Assembly (NCBI RefSeq): GCF_003751805.1
Contig: NZ_RKHQ01000002.1
Span: 434,001-498,000 of the forward strand
DNA length: 64,000 bases
Origin: Salana multivorans
GTDB taxonomy: Bacteria; Actinomycetota; Actinomycetes; Actinomycetales; Beutenbergiaceae
Direction: 5' to 3'
Below the pieces are notes generated by a model, which was not told the origin of the DNA, made no database searches, and worked only from the letters and a program-made list of their open reading frames with translations. Positions 8,018 through 19,458 of the stretch are shown in pieces (the first letter of the stretch is position 1; the number at the start of each line of letters is the position of its first letter). The position numbers and the translations under genes were made by a program.

Positions 8018-9961
8018 GTGCTGCGCCCGCAGGACGGACCGACGCGCGAGTCGACGCGGCTGGACGGCGTGTGGCGGTTCCGCGCCGACCCGGACGGGAC
8101 CGGGCGCGACGCGGCGTGGTCGCGGGGCGTCCCGGACGCCGGCCGGATGCCGGTGCCCTCGTCCTACGGCGACGTCCTGCCCGGGTCGGGGCTGCGCCAG
8201 CACGTCGGTGACGTCTGGTACGAGCGCGAGGTCTGGGTCCCGAGCGGCTGGCGCGGGCGGCGGGTGCTGCTTCGGTTCGACGCGGCCGCGCACGAGGCGA
8301 CCGTCTGGGTCAACGGCGTCGAGGTCGCGCGGCACGTCGGCGGATACCTCCCGTTCGAGGCCGACGTGACGGATGCGGCGCCGGCGGGGGAGCCGGCCCG
8401 CGTCGTCGTCCGCGTGGGCAACGAGCTGACGCTGGCGACCATCCCGCCGGGCGTGGTCGAGACGACCGCCTCCGGCCGGCGACAGCGCTACTTCCACGAC
8501 TTCCTCCACTACTCGGGGCTGCACCGCAGCGTCTGGCTCTCGGCCGTCCCGCCCGTCCGGTTCGACACGCTCGACGTGGCGACCGAGCTGGCGCCGACCG
8601 GTGAGCCGCCGCCGGTCGAGCGGGCGACGGGCGAGGGGGGCCCGGTCGCCCGGGCGGCCCGACGGGACGCGACGGTCCGGGTCCGGGCCGGCGTCGCGGG
8701 CGACGCGTCGGGCGCCGTCGTGACCGCCGTCCTGCTCGACGCGGACGAGCGTGAGGTGGCCCGGGACGCGGGCGACGCCGGCGCCGCGATCGAGCTCGCG
8801 GTCCCGGACGCGCACCCGTGGGCGCCGGGGGACGGGTACCGATACCTGCTCCGCCTGGAGCTGCGCGACGCCGCGGGCGACCTGCTGGACGCCTACGCCA
8901 CCCGGGTCGGGATCCGCACCGTGCGCGTCGACGGGGCGCGCCTCCTCGTCAACGACGTCCCCGTGCGGCTGCGCGGCTTCGGCCGGCACGAGGACCACCC
9001 GGTACGCGGCAAGGGGCACGACGACGTCCTGGCCGTCCACGACCACGAGCTGCTCGGCTGGTTCGGCGCGAACTCCTTCCGCACGTCCCACTACCCGTAC
9101 GCCGAGGAGGTGCTCGACCTCGCGGACGAGGACGGGCTGCTCGTCATCAGCGAGTCGCCGGCGGTCGGGCAGAACGCGGTCTTCTCCGGCGGCCGGCTCG
9201 GGGCCGAGACGTTCGGCGAGGGACCCGACCTCATCGGCGCGGACGCGCAGGCGGCGCACGCGCGGGTGCTGCGCGAGCTCCTCGCGCGGGACGCGCTGCA
9301 CCCCAGCGTCATCGCCTGGTCGATCGCCAACGAGCCGGCGAGCTCGACCGACGCGGCCGAGCGCTACTTCGCCCCGCTGGTCGACCTGGTGCGCGAGCTC
9401 GACCCCTCGCGGCCCGTGACGTTCGCGAACGAGACGAGCAACCGTCCGGGGCGGTGCCGCGTCACGCCGATGGTCGACCTGCTCCTCGTCAACCGCTACC
9501 TCGGCTGGTACGTCGACACCGGCGACCTGGTCTCGGCCGAGGAGCACCTGCGCGCCGAGCTGGCGGCCTGGGCCGAGCTCGGCAAGCCGATCGTCGTGAG
9601 CGAGTTCGGCGCGGACGCCGTCGCCGGCGTCCACCACCTCGACCCCGAGCCGTGGTCCGAGGAGTACCAGCGCGACCTCGTCGCGATGTCCACCCGCGTC
9701 TTCGACACCGTCCCGGCCGTGATCGGGGAGCACGTCTGGAACCTCGCCGACTTCGCGACGGCGCCCGGGCTCATCCGGGTCGACGGCAACCGCAAGGGCG
9801 TCCTGACCCGTCAGCGGCAGCCGAAGGCCGCGGCCTGGGCGCTGCGCGAGCGCTGGCGGGCGGCGGCGGAGCGCGAGCGAGCCGCCGCGACCGGGCGCGA
9901 CGAGGACCACCGCCGGAACCACCAGAAGGGGAGCGACCGTGACCGCCCTGACACTCCGTGA
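8018..9961 (+). CDS. GH2-family beta-glucuronidase-type enzyme
   Basis: Encodes 647 residues in the UidA layout: sugar-binding jelly-roll domain (about 15-190), Ig-like domain, then a TIM barrel from about residue 300. Catalytic residues are the acid/base Glu in SIANEP (near 439) and the nucleophile Glu in SEFGAD (near 529). The C-terminal GNRKG (Asn 591, Lys 593) matches the NxK motif that binds the glucuronate carboxylate in beta-glucuronidases, so glucuronide specificity is favoured over galactosidase. There is no signal peptide. The GTG start follows GGGAGGA closely; the longer upstream frame overlaps the GH1 gene and was rejected. The 3' end overlaps the next gene by 23 bases. Confidence 0.88.
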   Translation: MLRPQDGPTRESTRLDGVWRFRADPDGTGRDAAWSRGVPDAGRMPVPSSYGDVLPGSGLRQHVGDVWYEREVWVPSGWRGRRVLLRFDAAAHEATVWVNGVEVARHVGGYLPFEADVTDAAPAGEPARVVVRVGNELTLATIPPGVVETTASGRRQRYFHDFLHYSGLHRSVWLSAVPPVRFDTLDVATELAPTGEPPPVERATGEGGPVARAARRDATVRVRAGVAGDASGAVVTAVLLDADEREVARDAGDAGAAIELAVPDAHPWAPGDGYRYLLRLELRDAAGDLLDAYATRVGIRTVRVDGARLLVNDVPVRLRGFGRHEDHPVRGKGHDDVLAVHDHELLGWFGANSFRTSHYPYAEEVLDLADEDGLLVISESPAVGQNAVFSGGRLGAETFGEGPDLIGADAQAAHARVLRELLARDALHPSVIAWSIANEPASSTDAAERYFAPLVDLVRELDPSRPVTFANETSNRPGRCRVTPMVDLLLVNRYLGWYVDTGDLVSAEEHLRAELAAWAELGKPIVVSEFGADAVAGVHHLDPEPWSEEYQRDLVAMSTRVFDTVPAVIGEHVWNLADFATAPGLIRVDGNRKGVLTRQRQPKAAAWALRERWRAAAERERAAATGRDEDHRRNHQKGSDRDRPDTP

Positions 9962-12257
9962 CCGCCAGATCCTCGCCGACGGCGAGCCGACGATCGTCGT
10001 CGCTGGCGAGGTCCACTACTTCCGCCTCCACCCGCGGGACTGGGAGTCCCGGCTGTGCCTCCTGCGCGAGGCGGGGGCCGACACGGTGGCCACCTACGTG
10101 CCGTGGGTCGTGCACGAGCGCGGTGACGGCACGATCGACCTGGTCGGCCGGACCGACCCGTCCCTCGACCTCGGCGGCTTCGTCGACCTCGCCGCGGACC
10201 GTGGGCTGCGGGTCCTCCTGCGGCCGGGGCCGTTCATCATGGCGGAGACCGCCGGCGAGGGCGTGCCCGACCGGGTGCGCCGCGAGCACCCGGAGGTCGT
10301 GCCGCTCGGCTGGCACGGCCGGCCCGTCCCCACGGCCGAGCTCGACTACCTCGCCCCCGCCTTCCTCGGCGAGGTCCGACGCTGGTACGACGCGGTCGGT
10401 GCCGTCGCCGCGCCCCGGATGGCGCCGGCGGGCGGACCGGTCGCGGCCGTCCAGCTCGACAACGAGGTCGGGATGCTGGCCTGGGTGTCGAACGCCCCGC
10501 ACCTCGACGACCGCTCGCTCGCGGAGCTGCGCGACTGGCTGGAGGCTCGCCACGGCGACCGGCTGGCGCGGCGCTACCCCGGACTGGCGGACGCCTCGAC
10601 GGCGGAGTCCCTCGCGTCCTTCGCCGCGTCGATCCGGTCGCCGCGGCCGGAGTGGGCGCAGCGGCTGCGGATCGACCTCGGGCGGTTCGCGCGCGGTCGG
10701 CTCGCCCGCTACGTCGACCTCCTCGCCGGGTACGCCCGGGAGGCGGGCATGGGCGGCGTCCCGTTCCTCGTCAACGTCCACGGCACGGCGGAGAGGTCCG
10801 GTGCGCCGTTCCCCGTCGGCATCTCCCAGCTCGTCGAGACGTACGCCGGGAAGCCGGGGTTCGCCGCGGGGTCCGACCACTACCTCGGCGACCTCGACCT
10901 GCCCCGCGCCGCCGACCTGCACCTGATGAACGCCTGCCTCACGGCCGTCAACGGCCCCGACCAGCCCACCACCGCGCTGGAGCTCGAGGCCGGGGCCGGC
11001 GACTACGCCGACGACCTCGCCCACGCCACCGACCCCTCCGCCGTCGTGCTCAAGACGCGCCTGTCGCTCGCGCAGGGCAACCGACTGCTCAACTACTACC
11101 TGTTCGCCGGCGGGACCAACGGCGTCGCCGACCCGCCGCGCTCGGACGGCACCACGCGGTTCGGCATCACGGGGGAGCGGCACGGCTTCTCCGCCCCGGT
11201 CGACCCCGAGCGCGGCCGGAGCCGGCACTTCGCGTCGCAGGCGGAGGCGATGTCGCTCGCGGCACGGCTGCGGCCGTGGATCGCCGACGCCCGGGAGGAG
11301 CACGACGACCTCGCGATCGGCCTCCACCTCGACCACTACCTCACGGAGTACGTCCCGCCGCGGACCGGGCCCGCCGAGGACGTGGCCGAGCTGGAGTACG
11401 CCCGCGGCGCCGGTCCGCGCGGCCTCGTCGGGCGCGTCCTGCTCACCCTCGGCTACCGGTACGGGGCGGTCGACCTGCAGACGTCAGGAGACCTGCCCCG
11501 GCTGGTCGTGCTCGGCACCCCCAGGGCCGTCGCCCGCGACGTCCAGGAGCTGCTGGCGCGGCACGTGCTGGACGGCGGCTCGCTGCTCATGCTCGGGCAC
11601 CTGCCCGTCACGGACCTCGACGGCGAGGCCTGCACGGTGCTCGCCGACGCGCTCGGCATCGCGGCGACGGGCGAGGTGGTCGACCGGCCCGACTGGTTCA
11701 CCTCGGTCACCTCGACCTGGGGTCGGGCGACCGAGCGTCGGGTGAGCCGGGCCGAGACCTACGCGGCACCCGGGGCGGAGGTGTTCCTCCGGGAGGCGAT
11801 CGGCGGCGAGCCGACGGGGCTGCTCGTGCGGGCCGGGCGCGGCACCGCCGTCCTGGTCGGCTGCGACTACGGGGTCGACCTCGAGCTGTTCCGCACCGTC
11901 CTGACGAGGCTGGGCGTGGCGCCCGGTCTCGCGCGGGAGCCGCACCCCGGCCTCGTCACCACCACGACCCGCGCGGCGGACGGCTCCCGCCTCCTCCACG
12001 TGCTCAACGTGAGCGGGTTCGCGCTGCGGAGCGCGTTCGAGCTCGACGGGACGCGGCTGTTCGACGGTGCCGAGATCGAGGTGCCGGCGCGCTCCGGGCT
12101 GGCACTGCCCATCGGCGTCCGGGTCGCCGGACGCGAGCTGGCGGCGACGAGCGAGGTGCTCGGGGTCGACGGCGGGAGGGTCCGGCTGGCGGCCCCCGGC
12201 CGCGCGTGGCTCGACGGCGCCGAGGTCGACGCAGCGGACGGCGCTGTGGCGCTCTAG
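9939..12257 (+). CDS. GH35-like beta-galactosidase family protein
   Basis: Encodes 772 residues. The N-terminal barrel opens with the GH35-like segment GEVHYFRLHPRDW and DTVATYVPW. The acid/base Glu is in QLDNEVGM (near 176) and a second conserved-looking acidic segment, ELEAGAGDY (Glu 348/350), is a candidate for the nucleophile. A C-terminal beta-rich region follows (about 430-772). The family usually removes terminal beta-linked galactose; the exact sugar here is uncertain because the fit to classical GH35 is partial. There is no signal peptide. The GTG start lies inside the end of the GH2 gene with AAGGGGAG just upstream, which indicates translational coupling. It is the last gene of the operon. 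Confidence 0.78.
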   Translation: MTALTLRDRQILADGEPTIVVAGEVHYFRLHPRDWESRLCLLREAGADTVATYVPWVVHERGDGTIDLVGRTDPSLDLGGFVDLAADRGLRVLLRPGPFIMAETAGEGVPDRVRREHPEVVPLGWHGRPVPTAELDYLAPAFLGEVRRWYDAVGAVAAPRMAPAGGPVAAVQLDNEVGMLAWVSNAPHLDDRSLAELRDWLEARHGDRLARRYPGLADASTAESLASFAASIRSPRPEWAQRLRIDLGRFARGRLARYVDLLAGYAREAGMGGVPFLVNVHGTAERSGAPFPVGISQLVETYAGKPGFAAGSDHYLGDLDLPRAADLHLMNACLTAVNGPDQPTTALELEAGAGDYADDLAHATDPSAVVLKTRLSLAQGNRLLNYYLFAGGTNGVADPPRSDGTTRFGITGERHGFSAPVDPERGRSRHFASQAEAMSLAARLRPWIADAREEHDDLAIGLHLDHYLTEYVPPRTGPAEDVAELEYARGAGPRGLVGRVLLTLGYRYGAVDLQTSGDLPRLVVLGTPRAVARDVQELLARHVLDGGSLLMLGHLPVTDLDGEACTVLADALGIAATGEVVDRPDWFTSVTSTWGRATERRVSRAETYAAPGAEVFLREAIGGEPTGLLVRAGRGTAVLVGCDYGVDLELFRTVLTRLGVAPGLAREPHPGLVTTTTRAADGSRLLHVLNVSGFALRSAFELDGTRLFDGAEIEVPARSGLALPIGVRVAGRELAATSEVLGVDGGRVRLAAPGRAWLDGAEVDAADGAVAL

Positions 12258-12279
12258 CCGCGACGGTTCAGTCGGCGGT

Positions 12280-13134
12280 TCAGCCCGCGGCCGCGGCCGC
12301 GGACCCGGCCTCGGTCGCCGGCCGGGCCACCGACGTGCCGATCTCGACGTCGACGACGACGGGGTAGTGGTCGCTCGGCAGCACGGCGTCGGCGGTCTCG
12401 TCGATCGCCGGCACGTCGTAGGCGAGCACCTCGATGCCCGGACCGACCAGCACCCAGTCGATCCGCTCGGCGTGCTCCCCACCCGAGTCCCGGATCGCCG
12501 CCGGGACCCAGTCGTGGAAGGTAGCGCCCGACCCGGTCGGCGCCGACCGGGACGCCTCGCGCGCGTCGCGCAGCCCGGTCAGCGCCGCGGCGACCGGCGC
12601 CGAGCCCGGACCGGCGTTGAGGTCACCGAGGACGACGTCGCGGCCCGGGCCGGCGGCCGCGATCCGGTCGAGGACGAGCCGCATCCCGAACTCCCGAGCG
12701 TCCTCGCTCTCGTGGTCCAGGTGGACGTTCCACACCCGCAGCTCCCCGGCCCCCGCCACCGCGTCGAGCACGGCCCAGGTGCACACACGAGCGCAGTGCG
12801 TCCCGGGATGGAGGCTGGGGACGTCCGGCGACGGCGACAGCCAGAACGTCCCCCACGTGCGGATCGACCACCGGTCGGACCGCACGAGCAGCGGGACGTG
12901 CTCGCCGGCCGCGTCGCCGTCGTCCCGGCCGACCCCGACCGCGATGTACGACGGGAGGTCGGCGCGCAGGTGCGCGAGCTGGTGCGCGACCACCTCCTGG
13001 AGCGCCGCGACGTCGGGAGCCGCCTCGCGGACCACCGCGACGAGCGCCTCGCGGCGATCCCGGGTCCACGCCGCGTGCCGCTCGCCGGGGGAGTCGTTCT
13101 TGATGTTGTACGTCATGAGATGGGCGCGGGTCAT
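12280..13134 (-). CDS. Endonuclease/exonuclease/phosphatase-family protein
   Basis: Encodes 284 residues of the EEP (DNase I-like) fold. Landmarks are the start strand [10 protein letters not shown] (metal-site Asn), ALQEV (metal-binding Glu), [17 protein letters not shown] (catalytic Asp/Asn) and the C-terminal SDHYPV (Asp-His pair). Such enzymes are Mg-dependent phosphodiesterases acting on nucleic acids, phospholipids or small phosphate esters; the substrate is not evident. No signal peptide is seen from this start. The ATG at 13134 was chosen because the fold begins directly after it; a longer frame reaches 13197 but overlaps the uvrC promoter. The gene is convergent with the sugar operon and is probably unrelated to it. 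Confidence 0.82.
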   Translation of the reverse strand: MTRAHLMTYNIKNDSPGERHAAWTRDRREALVAVVREAAPDVAALQEVVAHQLAHLRADLPSYIAVGVGRDDGDAAGEHVPLLVRSDRWSIRTWGTFWLSPSPDVPSLHPGTHCARVCTWAVLDAVAGAGELRVWNVHLDHESEDAREFGMRLVLDRIAAAGPGRDVVLGDLNAGPGSAPVAAALTGLRDAREASRSAPTGSGATFHDWVPAAIRDSGGEHAERIDWVLVGPGIEVLAYDVPAIDETADAVLPSDHYPVVVDVEIGTSVARPATEAGSAAAAAG

Positions 13135-13219
13135 GGACACATTCTTCCCGGGTTCCTTCCCGGATTCCTCCCGTGGCGAAGGGGAGGGGCCGGCCACGTC
13201 CGATGTCGGAGCCTCGACC

Positions 13220-13235
13220 TAGGGTGGGTGACGTG
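13220..13235 (+). promoter_or_regulatory. Likely leaderless promoter of uvrC
   Basis: TAGGGT at 13220-13225 is followed by exactly 7 bases and the GTG at 13233. In actinobacteria a TANNNT -10 box at this distance usually marks a transcript that begins at the start codon. No convincing ribosome site precedes the GTG. Confidence 0.6.
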
Positions 13236-15170
13236 ACCGATCCGGCGAGCTACCGGCCGAAGCCCGGCGAGATACCCGACTCCCCGGGCGTCTACCGCTT
13301 CTCGGACCCCTCGGGTCGCGTCATCTACGTCGGCAAGGCCAAGAGCCTGCGTCAGCGCCTCGCGAGCTACTTCGCCGACCTCACGACGCTCCACCCCCGC
13401 ACGGCCACGATGGTGACGACCGCGAGCCGGGTCGAGTGGACGGTCGTCTCGACCGAGGTCGAGGCGCTCAGCCTCGAGTACTCCTGGATCAAGGAGTTCG
13501 ACCCGCGGTTCAACGTCAAGTACCGGGACGACAAGTCCTACCCCTACCTCGCCGTCACGATGGGGGAGGACTTCCCGCGCGTCCAGGTGATGCGCGGCGC
13601 CAAGCGGCCGGGGACGCGCTACTTCGGGCCGTACTCGCACGCGTGGGCGATCCGCGAGACGGTCGACCTGCTCCTGCGGGTGTTCCCCATCCGGAGCTGC
13701 TCGGCCGGGGTGTTCAAGCGGGCGGCCGCGAGCGACCGGCCCTGCCTGCTCGGGTACATCGACAAGTGCTCGGCGCCGTGCGTCGGGCGGATCACACCGG
13801 AGGCGCACCGCCTGCTCGCCGAGGACTTCTGCGCCTTCATGGCCGGCGACACGGGGACGTTCGTCAAGCGGGTCGAGCGGGAGATGCGCCAGGCGGCGAG
13901 CGAGCTCGACTTCGAGCGAGCTGCGCGCCTGCGGGACGACCTCGGGGCGCTGCAGCGCGTGGTGGAGAAGAACGCCGTCGTGCTCTCGGACGCCACGGAC
14001 ACCGACGTGTTCGCGCTCGCGCTCGACGAGCTGGAGGTGTCCGTCCAGGTGTTCCACGTGCGCGGCGGGCGCATCCGCGGCCAGCGCGGCTGGGTCTCCG
14101 AGCGCGTCGAGGACCTCGACGAGGCCGAGCTGGTCGAGCGGCTCCTGCTCCAGGTCTACGGCGACGGCGGAGCCGACGTCCCGCGCGAGGTGCTCGTCCC
14201 GCACCTGCCCGGCGACCACGCCGAGCTGTCCGACTGGCTGGCGCAGCGCCGCGGCGCGCGGGTGCAGCTGCGCGTCCCGGTCCGCGGGGACAAGAGGGCG
14301 CTGGCCGACACGGTCCGGACGAACGCCGAGGGCGCCCTCGCGCTGCACAAGGTCCGCCGCGCCGGCGACCTCACCTCCCGCTCGCGCGCGCTGGAGGACC
14401 TCCAGCGCGAGCTCGAGCTGCCGTCGTCGCCGCTGCGGATCGAGTGCATCGACATCTCCACCACCCAGGGCACCCACCAGGTCGGCTCGCTCGTCGTCTT
14501 CGAGGACGGCCTGCCCCGCAAGTCCGACTACCGCCACTTCGTCGTGCGCGGCGAGTCCGGCGAGGGAGCCCGGGACGACACGGCCGCCATGTACGAGGTG
14601 GTCTCCCGGCGGTTCTCCCGGATGCGCCAGGAGCGCGAGACCACGGCGATGCCGGGCATCGACCCCGAGACCGGTCGTCCGCAGCGGTTCGCCTACGCGC
14701 CGAACCTCCTCGTGGTCGACGGCGGGCCGCCGCAGGTGGCCGCCGCGGCCCGCGCGCTGGCGGACCTGGGGGTCGAGGACATCGCGCTCGTCGGCCTCGC
14801 CAAGCGCCTCGAGGAGGTGTGGCTGCCGGGGGAGGAGTTCCCCGTGGTGCTCCCGCGGACGAGCGAGGGGCTCTACCTGCTCCAGCGCGTGCGCGACGAG
14901 GCGCACCGGTTCGCCATCAGCCATCACCGCAAGCGCCGCGGCAAGGCGATGACGCGCTCCGCGCTCGACGACGTCCCGGGCCTCGGCCCCGCCCGGCAGA
15001 AGGCCCTGCTCGCGCACTTCCGCTCGCTCAAGGGGCTGCGCGCGGCGAACGTCGAGGAGATCGCCGAGGTGCCGGGGATCGGGCCCCGGCTCGCGCTCAC
15101 CGTCCACGACGCGCTGCACCGCGAACCCGCCGCCGGATCGACCGCCGAGCCTGGCATCCTGGGGGCATGA
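13233..15170 (+). CDS. uvrC: UvrABC excinuclease subunit C
   Basis: Encodes 645 residues. UvrC makes both incisions in nucleotide excision repair. Domains in order are the GIY-YIG nuclease ([10 protein letters not shown] then [13 protein letters not shown], residues 14-95), a Cys-rich region ([16 protein letters not shown]), a UVR motif that contacts UvrB (about residues 205-240, [14 protein letters not shown]), the RNase H-like endonuclease ([26 protein letters not shown]) and a C-terminal tandem helix-hairpin-helix ([22 protein letters not shown]). The GTG start fits a leaderless transcript; an ATG at 13173 would add 20 residues without homology. The stop overlaps the rapZ start (ATGA). Confidence 0.97.
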   Translation: MTDPASYRPKPGEIPDSPGVYRFSDPSGRVIYVGKAKSLRQRLASYFADLTTLHPRTATMVTTASRVEWTVVSTEVEALSLEYSWIKEFDPRFNVKYRDDKSYPYLAVTMGEDFPRVQVMRGAKRPGTRYFGPYSHAWAIRETVDLLLRVFPIRSCSAGVFKRAAASDRPCLLGYIDKCSAPCVGRITPEAHRLLAEDFCAFMAGDTGTFVKRVEREMRQAASELDFERAARLRDDLGALQRVVEKNAVVLSDATDTDVFALALDELEVSVQVFHVRGGRIRGQRGWVSERVEDLDEAELVERLLLQVYGDGGADVPREVLVPHLPGDHAELSDWLAQRRGARVQLRVPVRGDKRALADTVRTNAEGALALHKVRRAGDLTSRSRALEDLQRELELPSSPLRIECIDISTTQGTHQVGSLVVFEDGLPRKSDYRHFVVRGESGEGARDDTAAMYEVVSRRFSRMRQERETTAMPGIDPETGRPQRFAYAPNLLVVDGGPPQVAAAARALADLGVEDIALVGLAKRLEEVWLPGEEFPVVLPRTSEGLYLLQRVRDEAHRFAISHHRKRRGKAMTRSALDDVPGLGPARQKALLAHFRSLKGLRAANVEEIAEVPGIGPRLALTVHDALHREPAAGSTAEPGILGA

Positions 15171-16237
15171 CGGACGACAGCGACGCCCCTCGCCTCCGGC
15201 ACGCCAGCGTGCCCAAGCGCCCCGCGGGTGCCGACGGGGCCTCCCAGGGCCCGTCCGTGCCCGGACCGGAGGCAGGATCGTCCGCCCCGTCCCCGTCGCC
15301 GGTCGCGTCGGAACCCGACCCGCTCACGGTCCCCGGCGGCATCCCGCTGCTCGAGGCCGTGACGCCGGCGCCGCGCGCCGAGCGCAGCGAGGTGCTCCTC
15401 GTCACGGGCATGTCGGGAGCCGGCCGGACGCGGACGGCGGCCGTGCTGGAGGACCTCGACTGGTACGTCGTCGACAACCTCCCGCCGCGCCTGCTCGCGC
15501 CGATGGTCGGGATGATGTCGCCGACCGGGGGCGTGCGCCGGCTCGCGGCCGTCGTCGACGCGCGCGGCAAGGAGTTCTTCGCCGAGCTGGCCCCCGTGCT
15601 CGAGGCGTTCCACGCGCAGGGCATCGCCTACCGGATCGTCTTCCTCGACGCGGACGACGCCGCGCTCGTGCGCCGGTTCGAGTCGGTCCGCCGGCCGCAC
15701 CCGCTGCAGGGGGACGGCACGATCCTCGACGGCATCGCGGCCGAGCGCACCCTCACGGCGCACCTGCGCGAGCGCGCCGACGTCTACCTCGACACGACCG
15801 ACCTCACGGTGCACGAGCTGGCCCAGACCATCCGGGAGACGGTCGCCGGCGAGGGCGACCGGCCGCTCGCGGTCACCGTCGTCTCGTTCGGCTTCAAGTA
15901 CGGTCTGCCGCTCGACGCCGACCAGGTGCTCGACGTGCGCTTCCTCGCCAACCCGTACTGGGTCACGGAGCTGCGCCACCTCACCGGCAAGGACGAGCCG
16001 GTGGCGCGCTACGTGCTGTCGCTGCCCGGAGCCGAGGAGGTCGTCGAGCGCTACGCCGAGCTGCTCGAGCCGATCCTCGCGGGGTACCTCGTCGAGCAGA
16101 AGCCGTACGTCACCATCGCGATCGGGTGCACGGGCGGCAAGCACCGCTCCGTCGCCATGTCGATCCGGCTCGGCGAGCTGCTGCGCGAGCGCGGCTACTC
16201 CGTGCACAACGTCCACCGCGACCTCGGACGGGAGTGA
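15167..16237 (+). CDS. rapZ: RapZ/YvcJ-family P-loop nucleotide-binding protein
   Basis: Encodes 356 residues. The family binds nucleotides; in enterobacteria RapZ is an RNA adaptor controlling amino-sugar synthesis, while in actinobacteria the role is less clear. The Walker A site is GMSGAGRT (residues 81-88) with Arg where most proteins have Lys, a substitution I recall as common in actinobacterial members. [10 protein letters not shown] and the C-terminal GCTGGKHRS and NVHRD motifs confirm the family. About 70 N-terminal residues are Ala/Pro/Ser-rich and not part of the fold, making the protein longer than the usual 285-300. The start overlaps the uvrC stop (ATGA), and yvcK follows 4 bases later. 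Confidence 0.95.
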   Translation: MTDDSDAPRLRHASVPKRPAGADGASQGPSVPGPEAGSSAPSPSPVASEPDPLTVPGGIPLLEAVTPAPRAERSEVLLVTGMSGAGRTRTAAVLEDLDWYVVDNLPPRLLAPMVGMMSPTGGVRRLAAVVDARGKEFFAELAPVLEAFHAQGIAYRIVFLDADDAALVRRFESVRRPHPLQGDGTILDGIAAERTLTAHLRERADVYLDTTDLTVHELAQTIRETVAGEGDRPLAVTVVSFGFKYGLPLDADQVLDVRFLANPYWVTELRHLTGKDEPVARYVLSLPGAEEVVERYAELLEPILAGYLVEQKPYVTIAIGCTGGKHRSVAMSIRLGELLRERGYSVHNVHRDLGRE

Positions 16238-16241
16238 GACC

Positions 16242-17213
16242 ATGACCGCGCTCGACCCGCTGCGTCTCACGCCCCAGCGCATCGTCGCGCTCGGCGGCGG
16301 GCACGGCCTCGCGGCCTCGCTGCTCGCGCTGCGCCACCTCACGCCCGACCTCACGGCGATCGTCACGGTCGCCGACGACGGGGGCTCCTCCGGCCGGCTG
16401 CGCACGGAGCTGGGCATCCTGCCGCCGGGCGACCTGCGGATGGCCCTCGCGGCCCTGTGCGACGACACGGCGCGCGGTCGCGCCTGGCACGAGCTGCTCC
16501 AGCACCGGTTCACCAGCGGCGGCTCGCTCGACCATCACGCGGCCGGCAACCTGCTGCTGGCGGCGGCCTGGGCGGCCGAGGGCGGCGTCGTCGCCGGTCT
16601 CGACCGGCTGGGCGAGCTGCTCGGGGTGCGGGGACGCGTGCTCCCGATGGCCGCCGAGCCGCTGGTCATCGAGGCGGACGTCGTCCGCGACGGGCAGCCC
16701 GACATCGTCGTGACGGGGCAGAGCCGCGTGGCCGTGACGAGCGGCCGCGTGACGCGCGTCCGGCTCCTGCCGGAGAACCCGCAGACCTGTCCCGAGGCCA
16801 TCGCGGCGATCCGCGCGGCCGACTGGGTCGTCCTCGGCCCCGGCTCCTGGTACACCTCGGTCCTCCCGCACCTCCAGGTGGCCCAGCTCCGCGCCGCGAT
16901 CCACGCCGCCAGCCGCGTCGCGCTCACGCTCAACCTCCAGCAGCAGGAGGGCGAGACGGACGGGTTCACGGCCGCCGACCACCTGCGCGTCCTGCGCGAG
17001 GTCGACCCGGAGCTGCGCGTCGACGTCGTCCTCGCCGACCCCGCCTGGGTCGACGACCTGCCCGACCTCGAGGCGGAGGCGACGGAGCTCGGCGCCCGCG
17101 TCCTGCTGCGGCAGGTGCGGGCCGACGACGGCACCCCGCGGCACGACCCGCTGCGGCTCGCCGCGGCCTACCGGGACGCGTTCGCGCAGACCTGGGGAGA
17201 CGTCGGGGAGTAG
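16242..17213 (+). CDS. yvcK: Gluconeogenesis factor YvcK/CuvA family
   Basis: Encodes 323 residues of the CofD-like fold. Markers are IVALGGGHGLAASL at the N-terminus (nucleotide-sugar binding loop), TVADDGGSSGRLR and GDLRMALAAL. YvcK proteins bind UDP-sugars and influence peptidoglycan synthesis, cell shape and growth on gluconeogenic carbon sources in Bacillus and mycobacteria. Only 4 bases separate it from rapZ, and whiA follows after 66 bases; this trio is conserved in Gram-positive bacteria. GGAG lies 8 bases before the ATG. Confidence 0.95.
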   Translation: MTALDPLRLTPQRIVALGGGHGLAASLLALRHLTPDLTAIVTVADDGGSSGRLRTELGILPPGDLRMALAALCDDTARGRAWHELLQHRFTSGGSLDHHAAGNLLLAAAWAAEGGVVAGLDRLGELLGVRGRVLPMAAEPLVIEADVVRDGQPDIVVTGQSRVAVTSGRVTRVRLLPENPQTCPEAIAAIRAADWVVLGPGSWYTSVLPHLQVAQLRAAIHAASRVALTLNLQQQEGETDGFTAADHLRVLREVDPELRVDVVLADPAWVDDLPDLEAEATELGARVLLRQVRADDGTPRHDPLRLAAAYRDAFAQTWGDVGE

Positions 17214-17279
17214 GCCCGCGGGCCCTCCACCGGTCGCTCGGCTCCCCACGACGACGCGCGGGGTGGCAGGATGTCCGGC

Positions 17280-18260
17280 ATGTCGCTGACCGCTGCCGTG
17301 AAGGATGAGCTGGCGAGAGTCAGGGTCGATCGCATCTCCAGCCGCAAGGCCGAGGTGGCCGCGACCCTGCGCTTCGCCGGGGGCCTCCACATCATCTCGG
17401 GCCGGATCGTCATCGAGGCCGAGCTCGACAACGCCGCCGCCGCCCACCGCCTGCGCGCCGCCATCCACGAGGTGTACGGCCACAAGAGCGACATCATCGT
17501 CGTCTCGGGGGGCGCACTGCGCCGGGGCAACCGGTACGTGGTGCGCGTGGTCCGCGAGGGCGAGGCGCTCGCCCGGCAGACGGGCCTGCTCGACCAGCGC
17601 GGCCGGCCCGTGCGCGGCCTGCCGCCGCAGGTCGTCTCGGCCAGCGTCGGGGACACGGTCGCCGCCTGGCGCGGCGCGTTCCTCGCCCACGGCAGCCTCA
17701 CCGAGCCCGGCCGCTCCGCCGCGCTCGAGGTGACCTGCCCCGGCCCGGAGGCCGCCCTCGCGCTGTGCGGGGCCGCCCGGCGGCTCGGGCTGCAGGCGAA
17801 GGCGCGGGAGGTGCGCGGCGTCGACCGCGTCGTCGTCCGCGACGGCGACGCGATCGCCGCGCTGCTCACCCGGATGGGCGCGCACGACGCCGTCCTCGCC
17901 TGGGAGGAGCGGCGGATGCGCCGGGAGGTGCGGGGCACCGCGAACCGGCTCGCCAACTTCGACGACGCGAACCTGCGCCGCTCGGCGCGGGCCGCGGTCG
18001 CCGCGAGCGCGCGCGTCCAGCGGGCCTTCGAGATCCTCGGCGAGGAGGTGCCCGAGCACCTCGTCCAGGCCGGTCGGCTCCGGCTCGAGCACCGCCAGGC
18101 GTCCCTCGAGGAGCTGGGTCAGCTCTCCGACCCGCAGCTCACCAAGGACGCGGTCGCCGGACGCATCCGGCGCCTCCTCGCGACGGCCGACAAGCGGGCG
18201 GCCGAGCTCGGGATTCCGGACACGGAGAGCATCCTCACACCGGACATGCTCGACCTCTGA
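17280..18260 (+). CDS. whiA: WhiA, DNA-binding transcriptional regulator
   Basis: Encodes 326 residues, the usual WhiA length. An N-terminal LAGLIDADG-like (degenerate homing-endonuclease) domain covers roughly residues 1-210, and a C-terminal helix-turn-helix domain (about 225-326) contains [13 protein letters not shown] and [13 protein letters not shown]. WhiA works with WhiB in Streptomyces sporulation septation and also affects division in non-sporulating Gram-positives. The start [11 protein letters not shown] was preferred to an ATG three codons upstream because family members begin that way and AGGA lies at a suitable distance. Confidence 0.95.
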   Translation: MSLTAAVKDELARVRVDRISSRKAEVAATLRFAGGLHIISGRIVIEAELDNAAAAHRLRAAIHEVYGHKSDIIVVSGGALRRGNRYVVRVVREGEALARQTGLLDQRGRPVRGLPPQVVSASVGDTVAAWRGAFLAHGSLTEPGRSAALEVTCPGPEAALALCGAARRLGLQAKAREVRGVDRVVVRDGDAIAALLTRMGAHDAVLAWEERRMRREVRGTANRLANFDDANLRRSARAAVAASARVQRAFEILGEEVPEHLVQAGRLRLEHRQASLEELGQLSDPQLTKDAVAGRIRRLLATADKRAAELGIPDTESILTPDMLDL

Positions 18261-18290
18261 GACGCCTCTCCCGCAGGCACTTGGTCCCTC

Positions 18291-18318
18291 TTGGCGCAGG
18301 TGTCGTGCGTAGTAGTGT
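18291..18318 (+). promoter_or_regulatory. Predicted promoter of the gap operon
   Basis: TTGGCG (18291-18296) and TAGTGT (18313-18318) are separated by 16 bases in the 157-base gap after whiA. The transcript would carry a leader of about 95 bases before the gap start. The spacing is slightly short, so the call is moderate. Confidence 0.45.
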
Positions 18319-18333
18319 CGTGTGTGGAGATAA

Positions 18334-19422
<1,089 letters not shown>

Positions 19423-19458
19423 TCCTGCTGCCGCAGACCGAGACTCACTGAGATGTGA

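Noticed and set aside
12280-12310. CCGCGG-rich palindromic stretch near the end of the EEP gene
   Set aside because: It lies within codons for a poly-Ala C-terminus and is not placed as a terminator.
15407-15430. Lys-to-Arg change in the RapZ Walker A site
   Set aside because: I recall Arg at this place in other actinobacterial RapZ proteins, so it is a lineage feature rather than a loss of function.
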